Source: Acidimicrobiaceae bacterium (GTDB lineage: Bacteria > Actinomycetota > Acidimicrobiia > Acidimicrobiales > Aldehydirespiratoraceae). From it: DNA of 64,000 nt. The position numbers were made by a program, and so were the translations under genes. Positions 57,926 through 64,000 of the stretch are shown piece after piece. Under the pieces are notes generated by a model. The model saw only the letters and a list, made by a program, of their open reading frames with translations. It ran no database searches and was not told the origin of the DNA. The stretch spans positions 1-64,000 of the forward strand of contig JABIQM010000005.1 in the NCBI GenBank assembly GCA_018699415.1, given 5' to 3'. Every line of letters begins with the position of its first letter. Position 1 is the stretch's first letter.

Positions 57926-58540
57926 ATGGGACCGGCGCGCGTGACGACGCACCAATTCGCCTCCAGTGACGGAACCATCCTGGAAGCCGACGTGTTGATA
58001 CCCGAAACACGGGTTGCGAATGCTGTGGTCTGCCATCCCCATCCCCTCTATGGCGGGAACCGGAACGATGCCGTAGTGACGGCACTTTGTCAGGCACTCG
58101 TTGAGGCTGATCACGAGGTGGTTCGTTTTGACTTTCGTGGTGCGGGCGGTTCAGCCGGAAGTTACGGCGGTGGATCCGCCGAGCGGGAAGATCTGCTCGC
58201 AGCAATCGATCAACTAAGCGATCCGTTGCGTCCGTTGGTACTCGCTGGCTACAGCTTCGGCGCTGACATTGCCCTGACGGTGGCTCCTGACGTCCTGCAA
58301 CAGTGGCTCGTCGTAGCACCAGTGCTCCAGGTGTTCGACTCGTTCGTAGCTGCTTCTCACGAACAGGCGAAGCGGATGATCGTCGGCGCCCACGATCAGT
58401 TCCAACCCGCACAAAACCTTTCGGCGATCACCAAAACTTGGGTGAATACCCAAGTCGCGACCATCGAGGCCGCCGATCATTTCTTCCGGGCATCGCTTGG
58501 GAGCGTTTCAGAACTCGCCATCAACCTACTGCTCGACTGA
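57926..58540 (+). CDS. Alpha/beta hydrolase (serine aminopeptidase/dienelactone-hydrolase-like)
   Basis: VVCHPHPLYGGNRNDAVVTAL, VVRFDFRGAGGS, LAGYSFGADIAL. Confidence 0.87.
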   Translation: MGPARVTTHQFASSDGTILEADVLIPETRVANAVVCHPHPLYGGNRNDAVVTALCQALVEADHEVVRFDFRGAGGSAGSYGGGSAEREDLLAAIDQLSDPLRPLVLAGYSFGADIALTVAPDVLQQWLVVAPVLQVFDSFVAASHEQAKRMIVGAHDQFQPAQNLSAITKTWVNTQVATIEAADHFFRASLGSVSELAINLLLD

Positions 58541-58543
58541 GTA

Positions 58544-59320
58544 TCACTCCGGTGGTCGAACCCTCACTCCGGCCGCCAGCATTCGTTCCTTGGCATCGGC
58601 CACGGTGTGTTCACCAAAGTGGAAAATACTGGCAGCAAGGACCGCGTCGGCATGGCCCTCGGTGACCCCCTCAACCAGATGATCGAGTGTGCCCACTCCC
58701 CCGCTGGCGATAACCGGGATCGGCACCGAGTCGGAGACCGAACGGGTGAGTGACAGATCAAAGCCGTCCTTCGTGCCATCACGATCCATTGAGGTGAGCA
58801 GAATCTCGCCTGCTCCCAGACGAGCGACTTCCTTGGCCCACACGACGGCGTCAATCCCGGTCCGGATACGGCCGCCGTGGGTGTAGACCTCGAAGCCACT
58901 CTTGGCGTCTTCGCTGCGACGTCCGTCAATCGCCACCACACAGCACTGGGCACCAAATTCGCGGCTGATCTCGGCCACTAACTCAGGGCGCTTCACGGCT
59001 GCTGTGTTGATGCTTACCTTGTCGGCGCCGGCCATCAGCAAACGCCGGGCATCGCCGACTGAGCGAATGCCACCCCCGATTGTGAACGGAATGAAGACTT
59101 GCTCGGCCACGGCGCGAGCCATCTCGACAGTAGTTTCACGTTGGTCCGACGATGCAGTGATATCGAGGAACACCAACTCATCGGCACCCTGCTCGTCGTA
59201 GCGGGCGGCCAACTCCACAGGATCACCGGCGTCGCGAATATCGACGAAGTTCACGCCTTTCACAACTCGGCCGCCATCAACGTCGAGACACGGGATCACG
59301 CGGATCGCAGGAACGGTCAT
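58544..59320 (-). CDS. hisF: Imidazole glycerol phosphate synthase cyclase subunit
   Basis: [43 protein letters not shown]-type motif. Confidence 0.96.
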   Translation of the reverse strand: MTVPAIRVIPCLDVDGGRVVKGVNFVDIRDAGDPVELAARYDEQGADELVFLDITASSDQRETTVEMARAVAEQVFIPFTIGGGIRSVGDARRLLMAGADKVSINTAAVKRPELVAEISREFGAQCCVVAIDGRRSEDAKSGFEVYTHGGRIRTGIDAVVWAKEVARLGAGEILLTSMDRDGTKDGFDLSLTRSVSDSVPIPVIASGGVGTLDHLVEGVTEGHADAVLAASIFHFGEHTVADAKERMLAAGVRVRPPE

Positions 59321-60048
59321 ACGCCACCGCGCAGCAACGCAACAGCCTCTGCCACCGCGACATGGCCTTCGTAGATGGCCTTGCCGGCGATGACACCGGC
59401 CAGGCGTCGGCCGTCGACTTCGATCCCGGCGAGAGTAACAAGATCGACAAGTGTGCCCACGCCACCCGAGGCGACGACGTCAACCTGTGTGGCGCCGAGC
59501 ATTTCGATGAGGCCAACGACGTCCGGCCCTTCTAGTGTGCCGTCGCGAGAGATATCGGTGACAACAAATGCATCGACGCCAGCACCGGCGAAGGTCCGTG
59601 CGACATCAAGCACAGTGCGGCCCGAGCCAACAAGCCAGCCGTCGGTGGTGACTTCCCCGCTCTTGGCGTCGAGACCAACCGCGACCCGGTGGTCACGGGC
59701 AAGGGTCCGTACAAGGTCAGGATCCGTAAGCGCCGCGGTGCCGATCACGACACGTTCGACCCCGGCGTCAAACAAAATCGACGCCGCCTCGATCGAACGG
59801 ATGCCGCCGCCCGTTTGAATGGGCACGTCGACCGCCTCCGCAATGGCGGCCACGACATCACGGTTTTCGGGGATCCCCGTGCGGGCCGCATCCAGGTCAA
59901 CCACATGGATCCAACCGGCTCCAGCTTCGGCAAACGCGACGGCTTGGGCCACGGGATCGTCGCTATAGACGGTCTCCTGCGCGTAGTCGCCCTGAAGGAG
60001 ACGAACACAGCGTCCGCCCCGAACATCGATTGCGGGAAATAGTTCCAT
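59317..60048 (-). CDS. hisA: ProFAR isomerase HisA
   Basis: [47 protein letters not shown]. Confidence 0.95.
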   Translation of the reverse strand: MELFPAIDVRGGRCVRLLQGDYAQETVYSDDPVAQAVAFAEAGAGWIHVVDLDAARTGIPENRDVVAAIAEAVDVPIQTGGGIRSIEAASILFDAGVERVVIGTAALTDPDLVRTLARDHRVAVGLDAKSGEVTTDGWLVGSGRTVLDVARTFAGAGVDAFVVTDISRDGTLEGPDVVGLIEMLGATQVDVVASGGVGTLVDLVTLAGIEVDGRRLAGVIAGKAIYEGHVAVAEAVALLRGGV

Positions 60049-60698
60049 CAGCGACTCGACTTCGTGCTCGCCGTAGCTGCAGCGCTTACGAAATTGCCGA
60101 GAATCTGCAGACCAGTGTGACTCGACTTCTCCGGGTGAAACTGACAGGCCCACAGATTGTCTCTGGCTACCGCCGCGACGAACGTGTCGCCATAGTCGCA
60201 GGTAGCCACGACATCGGGGCCATGTTCACAGGCGTAAGAGTGCACGAAGTAAAGCCATGGCTCAGCGCCAAGACCGTCGAACATTGGATGCTCCGTCGTC
60301 GGATGCACAATGTTCCACTGCATCTGCGGACGCTTCACCGTGTCGGGAATTCTCCGAACCATGCCATCGAAGACACCGAGGCCGGGACGACCAGGCGACT
60401 CCTCAGATCCGGCGAACAACAACTGCTGACCGATACAGATAGCGAAGAACGGAATGCCCGAGTCGATGCGTTCTAGGGCCACCTCATCAAGGCCGGTGTT
60501 GCGCAAAGCATCCATACAGGGACCGAACGCACCGACCCCGGGAAGAACCACCGCATCGGCATCGGCGATAAGGCCTCGGTCCGATGTGAGTCGAGCATCG
60601 GCACCGGCATGCTCAAACCCTTTGTGGGCGGAGTGAAGGTTGCCGATGCCGTAGTTGAGAATCGCTATTAGTGGCCTGGTCGCGCCAGTCGTGGTCAC
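60048..60698 (-). CDS. hisH: Imidazole glycerol phosphate synthase glutaminase subunit
   Basis: AILNYGIGNLHSAHKGFEHAGAD, LPGVGAFGPCM, ICIGQQLLF, CQFHPEKSSHTG. Confidence 0.95.
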   Translation of the reverse strand: MTTTGATRPLIAILNYGIGNLHSAHKGFEHAGADARLTSDRGLIADADAVVLPGVGAFGPCMDALRNTGLDEVALERIDSGIPFFAICIGQQLLFAGSEESPGRPGLGVFDGMVRRIPDTVKRPQMQWNIVHPTTEHPMFDGLGAEPWLYFVHSYACEHGPDVVATCDYGDTFVAAVARDNLWACQFHPEKSSHTGLQILGNFVSAAATASTKSSR

Positions 60699-60700
60699 GA

Positions 60701-61291
60701 TCAGAGGATGCCCTTGGTCGACGGAACGCCGGTGCCCTCGACTCGCACCGCGTCACGCAGCGACCGAGCGACCGCCTTGAACGTCGCCTCGATGATGTGG
60801 TGGGTGTTTTTGCCCCGGCGGCCAACAATGTGCAAGGTGATGCCAGACGACATCACCACGGCCCGCCAAAACTCTTCAACCAGTTGCGGGTCAAAGGGTG
60901 GGGATCCTAAAATCTTCTGGCCGGGAAAGTCCACCTCGTAGTGCATGTATGGACGGCCCGACAGATCAAGCACTACCTCGACCGCCGCCTCATCCAGCGG
61001 CACAACGATCGAGGCGAAGCGCCGGACACCGCGCTTGTCGCCCCACGCCTCGCGCAGCACTTCGCCCAGGGCGATACCGACATCCTCAACGGTGTGATGG
61101 GCGTCGATCGCTAAGTCACCCTTCGCATGAATCGTCAGATCAAAGCCGCCGTGACGCCCAAGTTGATCAAGCATGTGGTCAAAGAAGGAAAGCCCAGTCG
61201 ACACGTCCGTGGCACCAGAACCGTCGAGTTCGACCCTGATGTCAATCGACGTTTCCTTCGTGGTGCGTTGGGTGGATGCGGTACGGCTCAC
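60701..61291 (-). CDS. hisB: Imidazoleglycerol-phosphate dehydratase
   Basis: FFDHMLDQLGRHGGFDL, DAHHTVEDVGIALGE, HIIEATFKAVARSLRDA. Confidence 0.95.
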   Translation of the reverse strand: MSRTASTQRTTKETSIDIRVELDGSGATDVSTGLSFFDHMLDQLGRHGGFDLTIHAKGDLAIDAHHTVEDVGIALGEVLREAWGDKRGVRRFASIVVPLDEAAVEVVLDLSGRPYMHYEVDFPGQKILGSPPFDPQLVEEFWRAVVMSSGITLHIVGRRGKNTHHIIEATFKAVARSLRDAVRVEGTGVPSTKGIL

Positions 61292-62358
61292 GCAAGAACC
61301 TCCATGAGAGCGGCGAGAAATCGGTCATCTTCGTCGGGTGTGCCAATAGTGACCCGCAAGCAACCTTCAAGACGAGGCCACGACGCACAGTTGCGAATGA
61401 GGATTGAACGATCGACAAGACCTTGCCAAACATCGACGCCCTCATGTTCACGGGGCCGGAAGAGGACAAAGTTCGATGCTGACGGCCAGACGTCAACGGA
61501 CAGATTGGCCAGTTCAGCCATGAGCCGGCCTCGCTCCTCGACAAGCCTGTCGACGCGCTCATTCATGGCGCTGAGATGGCGCAGAGCGAGCGTGCCGGCC
61601 ACTTGGGTCATGGCGTCGAGGTGGTATGGAAGGACGACTTTCTCCAGTTCGGCGATGATCCACCCCGGAGCTACGAGATAGCCGAGACGAGCAGCAGCCA
61701 TGGCCCACGTCTTGGAGTAGGTGCGGCTCACAACGAGCGGCACATCGGGTCCGATGAGATCGATCGCACTGAAGTCGGCAAACTGGCCGTAAGCCTCATC
61801 GACGCACAGGATCCCGCCAACATCTGAGACGAGTTCCAGCACTCGACGGATCTGATCTTCTGTATCGACAACACCAGTGGGGTTGTTCGGCGAGCAAAGA
61901 AATGTGATCGCGGGGCGAGAGCCGGTGATAACACGTTCGACCTCGTCCATATCGAGAAAGAAGTCGGCGGTCCGCTCCCCTTCTATGACATCGGTGCCGG
62001 TGATTCGGCTGAGGTGGGAGTGCAGGGCATAGGTCGGCTCAAAAATAGCTGCCGAGCGGCCGGGTCCGCCGTACGTCAAGAGCAGAGTCTGCAGAACTTC
62101 GTTGCTGCCGTTGGCGGCGAACACCTGCTCATGACCGACTCCGTGAAGCTTGCCGATTTCTGTGCGGAGTTCCGTTGCCGATCGTTGCGGATAGCGATGC
62201 CATTCGATCTTCGAGATGGCCGCCGAGACTTCCTCCACGAAGCCACTGGGCGGTAGTTCAGGACTCTCGTTGGTGTTGAGACGCACGTCGACATCAATCT
62301 GTGGCGAGTGATAGCCCTCCATCAAGGCGACCGAATCGCGTGGCTGTGGTCGGATCAT
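61288..62358 (-). CDS. hisC: Histidinol-phosphate aminotransferase
   Basis: RLNTNESPELPP, FLCSPNNPTGVV, SRTYSKTWAMAAARLGY. Confidence 0.94.
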   Translation of the reverse strand: MIRPQPRDSVALMEGYHSPQIDVDVRLNTNESPELPPSGFVEEVSAAISKIEWHRYPQRSATELRTEIGKLHGVGHEQVFAANGSNEVLQTLLLTYGGPGRSAAIFEPTYALHSHLSRITGTDVIEGERTADFFLDMDEVERVITGSRPAITFLCSPNNPTGVVDTEDQIRRVLELVSDVGGILCVDEAYGQFADFSAIDLIGPDVPLVVSRTYSKTWAMAAARLGYLVAPGWIIAELEKVVLPYHLDAMTQVAGTLALRHLSAMNERVDRLVEERGRLMAELANLSVDVWPSASNFVLFRPREHEGVDVWQGLVDRSILIRNCASWPRLEGCLRVTIGTPDEDDRFLAALMEVLA

Positions 62359-63644
62359 GTTTCGGCCTCTCGCCGCACCCGGATGGATGCGGCGTGTGCG
62401 TCGAGCCCCTCTGCCTGTGCCAGAGCAATGACATGATCGCCCATGGCTTCGAAGCCAGCCTGGTCGACAGAGACAACATGCACGTCTTTCATGAAGTCGC
62501 TCACGGTGAGGGCGCTCGCGAAACGGGCGGTGCCGCTGGTCGGAAGGACGTGGCTGGGGCCAGCGACATAGTCGCCCAAAGAGGCGGGGGCGTACGCGCC
62601 ACAGAACACGGCCCCGGCATGACGCACCAGCGGCACCAGCGCTTCAGGATCTTCGGTTTGGAGCTCAAGATGCTCGGGGGCGATGAAGTTGGCCACCTCA
62701 AGTGCCTGGTCGGGTGAGTCACAGATAACAGAGATGCCCGACGCGTCGAGCGTTGACCGGATGTCGGCTTGGCGAGGGGCCTCGGCCACAAGCCGTTCGA
62801 TCGCGGCATCGACCTCATCAGCGAAATCCTCGTTCCAGGTCACGAACCAGGCCAGACCATCAGGGCCATGTTCGGCCTGAAGAATGAGATCAACGGCAGC
62901 GAACGTGGCTGGCCATGATCCGTCTGCCACGACAACCACCTCGGACGGTCCCGCGAACGAGGACGGCACACCGACGAAACCAGAGACCTCCTGCTTGGCG
63001 AGCGCAACAAACACATTGCCGGGACCAACAATCACATCGACCGGGCGGATCGTCTCAGTGCCATACGCAACCGCACCAATTGCCTGGGCGCCACCGATCG
63101 CCAGAACCTCATCTACTCCAGCCACGGCAGCCGCAGCAAGGGTCACATCCGGGACTTTGCCGTCGGGCCCTGGTGGCACCATCACGACGACTTCAGCGAC
63201 ACCGGCAACCCGGGCTGGTACTGCGGTCATCAAAACCGTGGATGGATAGACGGCTCGCCCGCCGGGCACGTAGCAGCCCACTCGTTCCACTGCTCGATGC
63301 ATTCCCACAATAGAGACGCCTGGACGTTCGACCCGAACATCAGATGGCAACTGTGCTCTGTGGTAGGCCTCAATCGAAGCCGCAGCAGCTTTCAGCGCCT
63401 CCCTGACATCTGGAGGCACTCGATCGAGAGCGGCCACCAGATCAGTGACAGGCACGCGAGGATCAACAATACGTACGCCATCGAAGCGGACGGTGAACTC
63501 TCGAATTGCGGCGTCACCACGCTCGCGCACAGCTGTCAGAATTTCGCGGACAGCATCCACTGGTCCGCCCGAAGGAACCACTGGTCGAGGCAAGTGGTCG
63601 CTCAGTTCGCCACTAATGCCACGAAGATCAATGCGTTGGAGCAC
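62355..63644 (-). CDS. hisD: Histidinol dehydrogenase
   Basis: VERVGCYVPGGRAVYPSTVLMTAVPA, VGPGNVFVALAK, GPSEVVVVAD. Confidence 0.96.
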   Translation of the reverse strand: MLQRIDLRGISGELSDHLPRPVVPSGGPVDAVREILTAVRERGDAAIREFTVRFDGVRIVDPRVPVTDLVAALDRVPPDVREALKAAAASIEAYHRAQLPSDVRVERPGVSIVGMHRAVERVGCYVPGGRAVYPSTVLMTAVPARVAGVAEVVVMVPPGPDGKVPDVTLAAAAVAGVDEVLAIGGAQAIGAVAYGTETIRPVDVIVGPGNVFVALAKQEVSGFVGVPSSFAGPSEVVVVADGSWPATFAAVDLILQAEHGPDGLAWFVTWNEDFADEVDAAIERLVAEAPRQADIRSTLDASGISVICDSPDQALEVANFIAPEHLELQTEDPEALVPLVRHAGAVFCGAYAPASLGDYVAGPSHVLPTSGTARFASALTVSDFMKDVHVVSVDQAGFEAMGDHVIALAQAEGLDAHAASIRVRREAET

Positions 63645-63704
63645 CCAACCACGCTACCTGGCTGACTCTCGCCATCTGTCTGAGTTTCCGGCAGACTGAC
63701 TGCC

Positions 63705-63896
63705 ATGAACTCCGATGCCGCCGAATTGTCGTCGATCACTACCGTTGTAAGCGACACGGCCCGCCGCGTAGCCGAGGTGGCAGAACGACGTGCCACCGAC
63801 CCTGATGATCCAGTAATCGGTCGACTCCATGAGATTGAGCGTGCCCTCGTCACCGCCGAGCGTCGCCTTCGCGACGCATCCAGGGCTCTGGGCTAG
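63705..63896 (+). CDS. Small hypothetical helical protein (63 aa)
   Basis: ATG ORF with Ala/Arg/Glu-rich helical sequence. Confidence 0.5.
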   Translation: MNSDAAELSSITTVVSDTARRVAEVAERRATDPDDPVIGRLHEIERALVTAERRLRDASRALG

Positions 63897-63974
63897 AGCC
63901 AGCTGCGTTTCAAAGCGCGGAGATATCAAACGTCATCGGACTGATACATCGCAAGCTCTTAGCAAAAGAAGTGC

Positions 63975-64000
63975 GGCCATCCACGTAAACGTGGATGGCC
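63975..64000. terminator. Perfect 11-bp hairpin at window edge, probable terminator
   Basis: ggccatccacg-taaa-cgtggatggcc; any downstream T-tract is outside the window. Confidence 0.65.

Noticed and set aside
2-64000. tRNA, rRNA, riboswitch or CRISPR array
   Set aside because: No cloverleaf, conserved rRNA segments, known riboswitch cores or regularly spaced repeats were recognised by eye; tRNAscan/Infernal would be needed to exclude them formally

Overview
This window looks like a chromosomal segment of a high-GC actinobacterium. Gene content suggests an Acidimicrobiia-like lineage, but this is inferred from protein style only. It is densely coding with no rRNA, tRNA, CRISPR array or intact transposon that I could recognise. 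Main blocks: (1) a Pup-proteasome locus (dop-pup-prcB-prcA-pafA-pafB-pafC), then lepB, GDPD, tatA/B, tatC and a HelY-type helicase; (2) mixed housekeeping/accessory genes, including a double-domain ThyX-like protein, an acidic DUF4193-like zinc-ribbon protein, an RGG-rich protein, an SLH-CapA fusion, a cluster of methyltransferases including a SET protein, and an MBOAT/SGNH pair; (3) a benzoyl-CoA epoxidation (box) cluster with a PaaX-type regulator and no boxA; (4) an AlkB-like gene with an apparent SOS box between its -35 and -10; (5) ppc, trpCFBA, a two-component system, trpE-hisI and hisDCBHAF. The most notable observations are the two-half ThyX-like protein whose halves keep complementary parts of the ThyX motif, a multiply damaged Nudix gene, an apparent CTG start for trpC, the AlkB SOS box with possible leaderless start, a stand-alone DAGK C-terminal-like protein, and REP-like palindromes around the box cluster. 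I found no clear-cut new multi-gene system; the ThyX-like protein is the best candidate for undescribed biochemistry. All calls come from reading sequence and motifs, with no database search.
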